This document shows positions 54,361 through 63,334 of a stretch of DNA of 64,000 bases, in pieces. The stretch covers positions 46,000 to 109,999 of the forward strand of contig NZ_SRUU01000020.1 of NCBI RefSeq assembly GCF_004791585.1, in the 5' to 3' direction. The DNA comes from Mesorhizobium sp. M1C.F.Ca.ET.210.01.1.1 (GTDB taxonomy: Bacteria; Pseudomonadota; Alphaproteobacteria; Rhizobiales; Rhizobiaceae). The position numbers and the translations under genes were made by a program. Each line of letters begins with the position of its first letter. Within the stretch, counting starts at the first letter, position 1. Below the pieces are notes generated by a model, which searched no databases, was not told the origin of the DNA, and worked only from the letters and a program-made list of their open reading frames with translations.

Positions 54361-55920
54361 ATGCGTGATAAGACGCAGTTGACACGGCTCGAAACAGAAA
54401 CTGTCAATTCCGCCAAAACCCGCAAGCCGCTTTATGCCGCGCGTCAAAAGATCTTTCCGAAGCGCGCCTCGGGCAACTTTCGTCGCTTCAAATGGCTGGT
54501 GATGACGATCACACTTGGCATCTACTACCTGGCTGCGTGGCTGCCTTGGGCTCGCGGTCCATTTGCCCCGGACCAGGCAGTCCTGCTCGATCTCGCGAAC
54601 CGGCGCTTCTACTTCTTCTTCATCGAGATATGGCCCCAGGAATTCTTCTATGTGGCCGGCCTCCTGGTCATGGCGGGCGTCGGTCTTTTCCTGATCACCT
54701 CGACTGTCGGCCGTGCCTGGTGCGGCTATGCATGCCCTCAGACGGTGTGGGTCGATCTGTTCCTCGTCGTCGAACGTGCGATCGAGGGGGACCGCAACGC
54801 CCGCATGAAACTTGACGCAGGTCCCTGGACCGCGCGCAAGCTCATGCTGCGTGTGTCCAAGCACACCATCTGGCTGGTCATAGGGGCGGCGACTGGCGGC
54901 GCCTGGATCTTCTACTTTGCCGATGCACCGACGCTGCTCGGCGAGCTCTTCACCGGCACTGCGGCGCCCGTCGCCTACATCACTGTCGCCGTCCTGACGG
55001 CTACCACCTACACGTTCGGCGGTCTGATGCGCGAACAGGTCTGCACCTATATGTGCCCGTGGCCCCGCATCCAGGCGGCCATGCTCGATGAAAATTCCCT
55101 CACTGTCACCTACAATGACTGGCGCGGCGAACCGCGTTCGCGCCACGCCAAGAAGGTGCTGGCCGCAGGCCAGCCCGTGGGCGACTGCGTCGACTGCAAT
55201 GCCTGTGTCGCGGTCTGCCCGATGGGGATAGACATTCGCGACGGCCAGCAGCTCGAATGCATCACTTGCGCGCTCTGCATCGACGCCTGTGACGGCGTCA
55301 TGGACAAGCTCGGCAAGGAGCGTGGGCTGATCGCCTATGCGACGCTCTCCGACTACAACGCCAACATGATGCTGGCGACTGCAGGCGGGTCCAGCTCAGT
55401 CAATCCATCGCTGATCAGGACCGCTGATGGCCTGTTCTCCGACAAGGTGGCGCATTTTCACATCCGCAAGATCTTTCGGCCGCGCACCTACGTCTACATG
55501 GGCTTGTGGTCGCTGATCGGCCTCGGCCTGCTCTATTCGCTGCTGACGCGCGATCGGCTCGAACTGAACGTATTGCATGATCGCAATCCCCAGTTCGTCA
55601 CGCTGACCGACGGATCCATCCGCAATGGCTATACCGTCAAGCTGCTCAACATGATCCCCGAGCCGAGGACGATCGTCGTAACCATGCAGGGCCTTGAAGG
55701 CGCTGACATGGTCGTCGTCGGCGACGACATCCCCGCAGGCCGTTCCTTCGCCATTCCGGTCGAACCCGACCGCCTGAAAATGCTGAGGGTCTTCGTTCGC
55801 CAGCCGGCGGACCAGATCCGCGCTCCGGCACAGACCTTCAAGTTCCGCGTCGAGGACAGAGCCAGCTTTGAGTCGAACGAGTACACCGCCACCTTCAACG
55901 CGCCGGAGCCCCTCAGATGA
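54361..55920 (+). CDS. fixG: Cbb3 oxidase maturation iron-sulfur protein FixG (CcoG)
   Basis: A 519-residue membrane protein with two 4Fe-4S clusters, thought to reduce copper for the CcoN CuB site. It has membrane helices (TITLGIYYLAAWLPWARG; FYVAGLLVMAGVGLFLI), the motif RAWCGYACPQTVW, and the ferredoxin-type clusters CVDCNACVAVCPMGIDI and CITCALCIDACDGVM. The C-terminal periplasmic Ig-like domain (PEPRTIVVTMQGLEGADMVV) is present. The ATG at 54361 has GGAG about 7 bases upstream. It overlaps fixH by ATGA. Complete. Confidence 0.96.
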   Translation: MRDKTQLTRLETETVNSAKTRKPLYAARQKIFPKRASGNFRRFKWLVMTITLGIYYLAAWLPWARGPFAPDQAVLLDLANRRFYFFFIEIWPQEFFYVAGLLVMAGVGLFLITSTVGRAWCGYACPQTVWVDLFLVVERAIEGDRNARMKLDAGPWTARKLMLRVSKHTIWLVIGAATGGAWIFYFADAPTLLGELFTGTAAPVAYITVAVLTATTYTFGGLMREQVCTYMCPWPRIQAAMLDENSLTVTYNDWRGEPRSRHAKKVLAAGQPVGDCVDCNACVAVCPMGIDIRDGQQLECITCALCIDACDGVMDKLGKERGLIAYATLSDYNANMMLATAGGSSSVNPSLIRTADGLFSDKVAHFHIRKIFRPRTYVYMGLWSLIGLGLLYSLLTRDRLELNVLHDRNPQFVTLTDGSIRNGYTVKLLNMIPEPRTIVVTMQGLEGADMVVVGDDIPAGRSFAIPVEPDRLKMLRVFVRQPADQIRAPAQTFKFRVEDRASFESNEYTATFNAPEPLR

Positions 55921-56414
55921 CTGCCAATGTACAAAAGCCTCGTGAATTCACCGGCAGGCACATGCTGGTCATCATCCTGGCCTTTTTCGGCGTGGTCATC
56001 GCAGTCAATCTGACCATGGCAACGCTCGCCAGCACAAGCTGGACTGGCCTCGTCGTCGAAAACACCTATGTGGCGAGCCAGCAATTCAACAAGAAGGCCG
56101 AGGAAGGACGGGCGCAGGCAGCACTTGGCTGGACCGGCAAGCTGACCATCGCATGGGGCGAAGTTCGCTATGGCCTCGCCGACGTCGCCGGCAAGCCGGT
56201 TCCCTTGCACGGCGTCAAGGTGCTGTTTCGCCATCCCGCGTACGAGAAGGAGGACAAGTCGGTCACCCTCGCACCCGCCTCGGGCCAGGAATTCGCAGCC
56301 CAGCACATGCCGAAGGACGGCGTCTGGATTGTCGAAGTCGACGCCGACGCCGGTCTGGACAAACCGTATCGCGACGTCCGCCGGATCATGATTTCCAATG
56401 GAGCGCTGCAATGA
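55917..56414 (+). CDS. fixH: Cbb3 oxidase assembly protein FixH
   Basis: A 165-residue protein with one membrane helix (MLVIILAFFGVVIAVNLTMA) and a periplasmic beta-sandwich domain; needed for cbb3 assembly with FixG and FixI. The family motif TSWTGLVVENTYVASQQFNK follows the helix, then ALGWTGKLTI, LFRHPAYEKEDKSV and the end GVWIVEVDADAGLDKPYRDV. Start and stop overlap both neighbours by ATGA, so the fixGHIS genes are translated as one unit. Confidence 0.94.
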   Translation: MTANVQKPREFTGRHMLVIILAFFGVVIAVNLTMATLASTSWTGLVVENTYVASQQFNKKAEEGRAQAALGWTGKLTIAWGEVRYGLADVAGKPVPLHGVKVLFRHPAYEKEDKSVTLAPASGQEFAAQHMPKDGVWIVEVDADAGLDKPYRDVRRIMISNGALQ

Positions 56415-58684
56415 GTTGTTGTGCACCGGGCGCCGAAATGGCGCTTGATCTGGTCAACACCGGATCGGTCCTGCCGTCCAGCCAGGAGATCAGGCTGGCG
56501 AGCCGATCGCTTGGCGATGATCTTCACCAGACCGATCTTTCAGTACCGACGGTTCATTGCGCAGGCTGCATCCAGACGATCGAGACGGCGCTGGGAAAGC
56601 TCGATCGCGTCGAGAGCGCCCGCGTCAACCTGTCGACGAAACGGGTCTCTGTCCGGTGGCGTGGTGACGAGGTCCCACCGTTCGTCGTCGCGCTTGGGCG
56701 GCTAGGCTACCAGGCGCATCTCTTCCCTTCCGAGGTCGGCGACAAGGACAGGACGTTATCGGATTTGATCCGCGCGGTCGCGGTTGCCGGCTTTGCGGCG
56801 GGCAACATCATGCTGCTTTCGGTCTCGGTCTGGTCCGGCGCCGAAGGTGCTACCCGCGACCTGTTTCACTGGGTCTCGGCGCTGATCGCCATTCCTGCCC
56901 TCGCCTTCGCCGGCGGCATCTTCTTCCGTTCGGCCTGGAATGCTTTGCGCCATGGCCGCATGAATATGGACGTGCCGATCGCGGTCGGTGTTTCGCTCGC
57001 CTACGCCATGAGCCTCTACGAGACGATCAACCATGGCGATCACGCCTATTTTGACGCGTCGGTATCGCTGCTGTTCTTCCTGTTGATCGGCCGCACGTTG
57101 GATCACGTGATGCGCGAACGTGCCCGGACCGCTGTGAAAGGCCTGTCCCAGTTGGCCGCACATGGCGCCATGGTGCTGCGCAGCGACGGCGCGCGCGACT
57201 ATTTGCCGGTCGGCGAGATCGAACCAGGCATGCGGTTGTTGATCGCAGCCGGTGAGAGGATCCCCGTCGACGGCAAGATCATCCAGGGAACGTCGGATCT
57301 CGACTGCTCGCTGGCCTCAGGCGAAAGCACGCCGAAAAACGTGGCGCCGGGCGAAGCAGTTCAGGCCGGCGTGCTCAATCTTACCGGCCCGCTGACGATT
57401 GAGGCGACAGCCGCCGCGAAGGATTCGTTTCTGGCGGAAATGGTTCGTCTTATGGAAGCCGCAGAGGGCGGCCGCGCGCATTATCGCCGGATCGCCGATC
57501 GCGTTTCAGCGCTCTATGCCCCGGTGGTTCATCTCACAGCCTTCGCGACGTTCCTTGGCTGGATGGCGGTGACCGGCGACTGGCACCGGGCGATAACCAT
57601 CGCCATTGCCGTTCTGATCATCACCTGCCCGTGCGCGCTCGGCCTCGCCGTACCGATCGTTCAGGTGGTCGCCGCGCGGCGCCTGTTTGAGAACGGCATC
57701 ATGGTAAAGGACGGTTCTGCCATGGAGCGCCTGGCGACGATTGATACAGCGGTGTTCGACAAGACCGGAACGCTCACGCTCGGCCAGCCCCGGCTGGTCA
57801 ATGCATCGTCGATCGATCCGGCCATGCTGGCAGTCGCGGGAGACATGGCTACGCATTCCCGCCATCCTTTTTCAAAGGCCATAGCCGGTTTTGCCCATCC
57901 CGGCGGGCAGTACAAATTTGATGCCGTCACCGAGCATCCAGGGTTTGGAATCGAAGCCACTGGAGCCGGAAGCACCTGGCGGCTAGGCCGACGCGGATGG
58001 GCTGGATGGAGAGCCCGGACCGGTGGTGAAGGCAAACATGGCGGAACCGTGCTGACAAAAGACGGGTTCATTGTCGCGACCTTCGATTTTGAGGACGCGC
58101 TGCGCGCAGACGCCAAGGCGGCGATCGGGCAATTGAGCCATGCCGGGGTGTCAGTGGAAATGCTGTCGGGCGATACTGCGGGTGCCTGCGGTGAAGTCGC
58201 AGAAATGCTGGGTGTCAAGGACTTCGTTCCGTGCCTGCTGCCATCCGGCAAGGTCGAGCGCATCGAGACCCTGGCGAAAGACGGACACAAGGTTCTGATG
58301 GTTGGCGACGGCCTCAACGACACGCCGGCGCTCAGCGCGGCGCATGTCTCGATCGCTCCAGCTACCGCCGCCGACATTGGCCGCAATGCCGCCGACTTCG
58401 TATTCCTGCGCGAAAGCCTTCTGGCAGTGCCTCTCGCGCTGGACGTCTCGCGCAAGGCGGGACACCTGATCCGCCAGAACATCGCGATTGCGATCGTCTA
58501 CAATGCGGTGGCAGTACCAATCGCCATCCTCGGGCACGCCACGCCTTTGTTAGCGGCGATTGCCATGTCTGCCTCATCGGTGCTTGTTATTGGAAACGCA
58601 TTGCGCTTGCACGGCTTCGGGGCGAATGCGACGCTGCAAGTTATTCAAAAAGTCGGACGCTCCGCAGTCAGCTATTCGGCATAA
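56411..58684 (+). CDS. fixI: Copper-transporting P-type ATPase FixI (CcoI)
   Basis: A 757-residue CPx-type ATPase supplying copper for the CuB centre of cbb3 oxidase. It has an N-terminal cysteine pair (MSCCAPGAEM), a heavy-metal domain with VHCAGCIQTIETALGKLDRV, eight predicted membrane helices, the ion-site motif TCPCALGLAVPI (Cys406-Pro-Cys408), the phosphorylation site FDKTGTLTLGQ, the SRHPFSKAI HP motif, and VGDGLNDTPAL. The frame starts with the ATGA overlap to fixH. All motifs of an active pump are present. Confidence 0.96.
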   Translation: MSCCAPGAEMALDLVNTGSVLPSSQEIRLASRSLGDDLHQTDLSVPTVHCAGCIQTIETALGKLDRVESARVNLSTKRVSVRWRGDEVPPFVVALGRLGYQAHLFPSEVGDKDRTLSDLIRAVAVAGFAAGNIMLLSVSVWSGAEGATRDLFHWVSALIAIPALAFAGGIFFRSAWNALRHGRMNMDVPIAVGVSLAYAMSLYETINHGDHAYFDASVSLLFFLLIGRTLDHVMRERARTAVKGLSQLAAHGAMVLRSDGARDYLPVGEIEPGMRLLIAAGERIPVDGKIIQGTSDLDCSLASGESTPKNVAPGEAVQAGVLNLTGPLTIEATAAAKDSFLAEMVRLMEAAEGGRAHYRRIADRVSALYAPVVHLTAFATFLGWMAVTGDWHRAITIAIAVLIITCPCALGLAVPIVQVVAARRLFENGIMVKDGSAMERLATIDTAVFDKTGTLTLGQPRLVNASSIDPAMLAVAGDMATHSRHPFSKAIAGFAHPGGQYKFDAVTEHPGFGIEATGAGSTWRLGRRGWAGWRARTGGEGKHGGTVLTKDGFIVATFDFEDALRADAKAAIGQLSHAGVSVEMLSGDTAGACGEVAEMLGVKDFVPCLLPSGKVERIETLAKDGHKVLMVGDGLNDTPALSAAHVSIAPATAADIGRNAADFVFLRESLLAVPLALDVSRKAGHLIRQNIAIAIVYNAVAVPIAILGHATPLLAAIAMSASSVLVIGNALRLHGFGANATLQVIQKVGRSAVSYSA

Positions 58685-58689
58685 TCCTC

Positions 58690-58845
58690 GTGACGACGTT
58701 GCTCTATCTCATACCAGTGGCCCTTTTTCTGGGTGCACTGGGTGTGTCCGGCTTCGTCTGGGCATTGCGAAGCGGTCAATACGAAGATCTCGACGGAGCC
58801 GCCGAGCGGATACTAATTGATCGGGACGACAAACCGGAACGCTGA
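58690..58845 (+). CDS. fixS: Cbb3 oxidase maturation protein FixS (CcoS)
   Basis: A 51-residue single-span membrane protein, the last of fixGHIS. It reads LLYLIPVALFLGALGVSGFV, then WALRSGQYEDLDGAAERIL, the typical FixS pattern with an acidic Asp/Glu stretch after the helix. It has no ATG; GTG at 58690, six bases after the fixI stop, is the likely start, with TTG at 58699 as alternative. There is no clear ribosome site, so translation is probably coupled to fixI. Confidence 0.85.
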   Translation: MTTLLYLIPVALFLGALGVSGFVWALRSGQYEDLDGAAERILIDRDDKPER

Positions 58846-59148
58846 TTTCAATCCGCTGTGCATAAGATGCGCGGATCGCGCTCGTCAGTCGAGCCGGCTC
58901 GGTCGGGAACAAGCTGTCCATGCTCCATGCTCCATGACCATCTTGACCTAAGCTGCACACTACATTTGTGAAAAGCCTCTGTCGTGCGAAGGACTGCCTC
59001 CCATTGCACCCAGTATGAGGCGGCTGATGCCACGAGAGTACCTCGCGTGGCCGGACGAGAGCTTGGCCATGTGCGCACGGGTTCCAAAGTGGAACGTCAC
59101 GGTCGATCACCTGACCGTGAACCGCCAGTGCCGATTGGTCATGTCTGG

Positions 59149-59162
59149 CTGATCCAGATCAG
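59149..59162 (+). promoter_or_regulatory. Orphan FNR/FixK box
   Basis: CTGATCCAGATCAG is a perfect palindrome (CTGAT-N4-ATCAG), the same form as the hemN-fnrN box. It lies 51 bases upstream of a 34-codon frame (59213) and far from any recognised gene, so its target is not obvious. Confidence 0.7.
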
Positions 59163-59212
59163 GGTCATACTCATCGGTGTGTTCTATTGACCAGTCTTCG
59201 ACGGAGAAATGC

Positions 59213-59317
59213 ATGACTTACGGAAAGATTGGTCGTCATTATCAGCACCTTCACGGTTCTGGGTTTTCTGTCGTGTGGTCGGCCATGCCTTGTGCTTACG
59301 GCGCAGCCATTAGCTGA
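59213..59317 (+). CDS. Small open frame behind an FNR/FixK box (34 aa)
   Basis: The ATG at 59213 has ACGGAG 7 bases upstream and sits 51 bases after a perfect FNR/FixK box. It would encode MTYGKIGRHYQHLHGSGFSV and a short tail with no known motif. It may be a real microaerobic small protein or the truncated start of a lost gene, as similar DNA recurs nearby. I give it because promoter and ribosome site line up; no function is claimed. Confidence 0.35.
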   Translation: MTYGKIGRHYQHLHGSGFSVVWSAMPCAYGAAIS

Positions 59318-59408
59318 CCGGCGTCGTGTGTATCTCGCTTGCTGGCTGACCATCCGCGTGGCTGCGCGGACACGGGGGCCGATCAACAGCTTTCGCCTTT
59401 GATGGGTT

Positions 59409-59795
59409 GTGTGCGTCGAAAGTGGCCTTCTTTGGGCTGACTTCGTAGAAATGTTCCAGGGCTCGCATCCAGCGCCGAAGATCCTCGTGATGTCAACGTG
59501 CTGCGGAGCATCATCGGGGTTGGGACGTGCGTTTTCGAGATCGATCAACCGTCCGAAGTTGATCATTGGTTCGAGTGACGCGCGCTATTTCGACGACTAT
59601 GTCGCCGCGTGGGCTTTGCTCTATCGGCGACTGAATTGCAAGGACATCGACATCGAAGCCATGCAGCAGGTTCTTGATGAGATATGCGCGGTCGTGGATA
59701 AAAGTTTCCGCTACCTTGGCTGGGATGACGAGAGAGAGCGCTACGTTCGATACCCTCGCAAGAGAGCCCGCTTCGACGTCGTGGAGCGTGAGTAG
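59409..59795 (+). CDS. Hypothetical protein, possibly a fragment
   Basis: A 128-codon frame without a recognised domain; ATGs at 59451 and 59490 are other starts. From residue 45 it reads like a real protein (NRPKLIIGSSDARYFDDYVA, AWALLYRRLNCKDIDIEAMQ, LDEICAVVDKSFRYLGWDDE), but the N-terminal part overlaps DNA that looks rearranged. It could be the 3' part of a longer gene. No signal peptide or membrane span. It precedes the ubiM-like gene on the same strand. Confidence 0.35.
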   Translation: MCVESGLLWADFVEMFQGSHPAPKILVMSTCCGASSGLGRAFSRSINRPKLIIGSSDARYFDDYVAAWALLYRRLNCKDIDIEAMQQVLDEICAVVDKSFRYLGWDDERERYVRYPRKRARFDVVERE

Positions 59796-60078
59796 TATGC
59801 GCAAGGGTTCCAGGTGGAATGTGGCGATCGATGCGGCGCGGCCGTGGCTGACCAGCGTCGCGAGTGTCTCGCTTGCTGGCGGCGATCTGCGCGGCTGCGC
59901 GGCCAAAGGGCGGGATCGGTTAGCCGCATCCACCTCTGAGCGCTTTGAGTGCTTCGTTGCCGATCGATGCGAATCTCCCGGCCCAGCGCCTTTAGGCAAT
60001 GCGGCGGCCACGGAGCTCATGTCACTCGGCTCAGTTCCACCGTTACACGAGGATAGGCGACCGGATGGCGGCACGCTG

Positions 60079-61257
60079 ATGGGCTCTGACGATAATTTTG
60101 ACATCGTTGTCGTTGGAGCCGGCCCGGTCGGCCTTTCGTTCGCTGCGTCGCTTGCCCAAAGCGAACTCAAGGTGGCAGTTGTTGAACAGAACACATTCGA
60201 TAGTCTGGCGAATCCGGCTTTCGATGGTCGCGAAATCGCGCTGACCAACGCTTCGATCAGAACCCTTCGCGAGCTCGGCGCCTGGGATGTCATCCCGGCT
60301 TCGGACAAATCAGCACTTCAAGGCGCGCGCGTGCTCAACGGCTCGAGCGCATTCGCTCTTCGTTTCGATCCTCCCAGCAACTCTGGAGAACCGCTGGGGG
60401 TTTTGGTTCCAAATTGCCGGATCCGCGAGGCGCTGTTCAAAATCGTCCGCTTGCAGGATCGCGCCCGGCTGTTGTGCGGCCACTCGGTCGTCGATGCAAC
60501 AAACAGCCAAGAAGGAGCAGTCGTAACGCTCTCTAATGGCGCGCGTTTAACTGCTCGGCTGGTTGTTGCCGCGGATTCGCGTTTGTCCGCCACGCGTGAT
60601 CTGCTAGGCATCGGCGCCGATATCAACCGGCTTGGCCACTCGATGCTGATTTGCCGAGTGAGGCACGAGCGCGCCCACCACCAGATCGCCATCGAATGGT
60701 TCGATCACCATCAGACGATAGCGATGTTGCCCCTCGCGGAGGGCATGTCGTCGCTGCTGCTCACATTGCGCTCAAACGAGGCCTATAGACTGCTTGCCTT
60801 CGATGATGATTTGTTCCTGTCGGAGTTGACGAAACGGTGTCGAGGGCGCCTTGGAAAAATGACCTTGGCAAGCAAGCGCCACACCTATCCGCTGGTCACG
60901 ACCTGGGCGCACAAATTCCGGGCGCCGAGCGCCGCACTCATCGGCGACGCTGCCATCGGCATGCACCCGGTGACCGCTCACGGATTCAACATCGGTCTCA
61001 GCAGCCAGAAGCAACTCGCCCGTGGAATCATGACTGCGTGCCGCGACGGCCGCAATGTTGGCGACCCCGACATGCTGCATATATACGAAAGGCGGCTGCG
61101 CCTGTCGGCGGCGCCGCTCTACCATGCAACGAACATATTGATTGGACTCTACTCCAGAGACCACCTGGCGGCACGGCTTGCAAGGCATCTGGGGCTTCGC
61201 TTTGCCCAACATGTTCCCCTTGTCCGGCATGGGATATCGGCGGAGCTCCAGCGGTGA
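60079..61257 (+). CDS. ubiM: FAD-dependent ubiquinone-biosynthesis hydroxylase (UbiM/UbiH family)
   Basis: A class A flavin monooxygenase of 392 residues acting on the ubiquinone ring. Motifs in order are FDIVVVGAGPVGLSFAASLA (GxGxxG for FAD, residues 7-26), the DG-type region ARLVVAADSRLSATRDLLGI, and AALIGDAAIGMHPVTAHGFN (GD motif, about 290-309) that binds the FAD ribose and pyrophosphate. The length and the ending fit UbiH-like enzymes; UbiM is the best guess in an alphaproteobacterium, but UbiF- or UbiH-like activity is possible. Start at ATG 60079; the open frame continues upstream through repeat-like DNA and is not used. It may keep quinone levels up for the cbb3 chain. Confidence 0.75.
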   Translation: MGSDDNFDIVVVGAGPVGLSFAASLAQSELKVAVVEQNTFDSLANPAFDGREIALTNASIRTLRELGAWDVIPASDKSALQGARVLNGSSAFALRFDPPSNSGEPLGVLVPNCRIREALFKIVRLQDRARLLCGHSVVDATNSQEGAVVTLSNGARLTARLVVAADSRLSATRDLLGIGADINRLGHSMLICRVRHERAHHQIAIEWFDHHQTIAMLPLAEGMSSLLLTLRSNEAYRLLAFDDDLFLSELTKRCRGRLGKMTLASKRHTYPLVTTWAHKFRAPSAALIGDAAIGMHPVTAHGFNIGLSSQKQLARGIMTACRDGRNVGDPDMLHIYERRLRLSAAPLYHATNILIGLYSRDHLAARLARHLGLRFAQHVPLVRHGISAELQR

Positions 61258-61511
61258 TACTGCACCAGCAGTCGCATTTTTGCGCGTGCTGGGCGAGCGA
61301 TGGGAGAGAGTGCATGATGCACCGGAGTAATCCTGCTCCCCGACGCTGATCTCCGATTGAAGAATTAACCCGTCCTTCAGGGGGGCTGCATAGGCTGCGG
61401 ACAAGCAGGAGTAAGCAAGCTGACCCGTCCAGCCTTGGAAAAGAAGATCCGCTGGAGGCGAGAATCCTTCAGGACCAGCTCGCTGATCTGAGGGCAGGCC
61501 TTTTCGTCTCA

Positions 61512-63334
61512 ATGCCGATAAGCATTGTGCTGTCCGGGCTGATTTTGACCGTGCAGGCCCTTTCCGGGAACGGTCTTGCTGGCGCGGCCTGGTTTTCGGT
61601 CGTTAATGCGATAAATGCCGCCCGCCTTGCACTCGCCCGTCATCAGCTGAAGGAACCCGGAGTCCAGGATGATCTGACACGGGTTTGGCTGCGGCTTCGC
61701 TGGTTTGGCAGGCTTGCTCTTCTGGCGGGATTCACCTGGTCATTCCTTGCCATCCTAACGGCTGGATACACGACGTCTCAAGCATCGCTGCATCTAATAA
61801 TTCTGGCGGGCATTTCAGCTGGCGCGGTCACGTACGGCAGCTCATATGCTGCGGCAGCGATATGCTTCATCACACCGCCACTCCTCATTGCCGCCGCATG
61901 TTTGCTGACGAAGGGAGCCCCGGAAAACTACATTCTGGCTTTTGCCGTCCTGCTTTTCGAGGGCGGCCTGGTTCGATCCTCGTTCGTTGGACAAGCGCGC
62001 TTCCGTGACGCGAGCCGCCTGAGACATCAAGCCGAGCGGCTTGCCGCGGAAATGGAGCGCAATTCCAGGGAGGACCATCTTACCGCGCTCCTCAACAGGC
62101 GGGGCCTCGAACATGCAATCGATCAGTTTGAGAACACCGATGGACCCTTTGTGGCCATGCTGATTGATCTGGACGGGTTCAAATCTGTCAACGGTACCTA
62201 CGGTCACAGAACGGGTGACGAGCTGCTTGCCAGGATCGCCCGCCGAATAGAGGAAGAAGCACCGGAGGGCTCAACGCTCGCCCGCATCGGTGGGGATGAA
62301 TTCGTGCTGGTTTTTTCTTCGCGAAAGAATTCTCCTTCTCCCACCAATCTCGCGTCCAATCTCATAGCCAAGCTTGCTCGCCCCTATCCTGGGATCGCAT
62401 CCGTCCGCATTGGAGCGTCTATAGGAATCTACTTGGCTGAAAACCCCGGACTGACGGAAATGTTGTTGCGGGCCGACATCGCCCTTTACACAGCTAAGCG
62501 CCGCGGCAGGAATGAATTTTGTCTGTTCGGTGCCGAGCTAGCCCGGGAACTGCAACGCCGCCAGTCAATCGAACGCGATCTTCATTCGGCGATAACGATG
62601 AGAAGCTTGGTCGCTTGGTTTCAGCCAATCGTAAGACTCGAAACTGAAGCGTCGTCGGTTTTGAAGCCTTGCTAAGATGGTCTCACCCGCTTCACGGTCC
62701 CATTTCTCCGCCCGAGATCATGACAGCGGCACGCGAAACTGGAATGCTTCAGCTGCTAACTCAAACGGTATTCGCCGACTGTTGCGCTCTTATCGAGGGC
62801 TTGGTCAAAGCTGACCGTCGTGATGTTCGTGTGGCGATGAATGTTTCACCGCGCGAGTTGGAAGCTGGCGATATTGACGAGATGATTCTTAATGGTCTGG
62901 CGGCAAAAGACCTCCCTGCAACGATGTTCGACATCGAGATTACCGAAGAAGCCCCAGTGGATCCGGACAGAGTGGATGAAAAGCTCGGCCAGCTTTCACA
63001 TGCTGGCATTTCTATCGCGCTCGAGGACTTCGGCACCGGTTTTTCGACGTTGGCATCGCTCAAGGACAGTCGGATCAGGAAAGTGAAAATAGATCAGGGC
63101 TTCATTCGCGGCTTAGCCAAGTCCCGGGAGAATCGGCTGCTTGTCAAAGCGGTGATTGACCTTGGTAGGACGCTCGGGATCGAGGTCATGGCCGAGGGCG
63201 TTGAAACAGAGGCAGATCGGCAAACTCTGTACAAGCTTGGCTGCAGAACCGCGCAGGGCTTCCTGTTCTCTAAGGCAGTGCCTCTCCATTTGGCACTTGA
63301 TTCGGTAGTAAAAGAGCACGCGAAGGAGTTGTGA
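61512..63334 (+). pseudogene. Membrane GGDEF-EAL protein split by a frameshift
   Basis: A cyclic-di-GMP enzyme in two frames. The first (61512-62675) has about four membrane helices (TWSFLAILTAGYTTSQASLH-like), then a GGDEF domain with RIGGDEFVLVFSSR. The EAL domain begins LVAWFQPIVRLETEA, where one extra base near 62650 ends the frame at LKPC. Shifting frame gives VVGFEALLRWSHPLHGPISP with the EAL motif, and the rest follows at 62669-63334 (MNVSPRELEAGD, DIEITEEAP, ALEDFGTGFSTLASLKD, EGVETEAD). The usual DDFGTG is EDFGTG. Diguanylate cyclase output is possible; phosphodiesterase would need a frameshift. The first ATG may also be internal, since the frame is open upstream to 61350. Confidence 0.8.

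Larger units (their letters stand above)
59069..59905 (+). repeat. Scattered partial direct repeats around 59070-59100/59316-59370 and 59809-59905
   Basis: TGCGCACGGGTTCCAAAGTGGAAC (about 59072-59095) is matched by TGCGCAAGGGTTCCAGGTGGAA from about 59797, and CTGACCGGCGTCGTGTGTATCTCGCTTGCTGGC (from 59316) by CTGACCAGCGTCGCGAGTGTCTCGCTTGCTGGC (from about 59849). So one block of roughly 100 bases seems present twice, with the first copy split by other DNA. The origin is unknown; it is not a recognisable insertion sequence. Confidence 0.5.
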
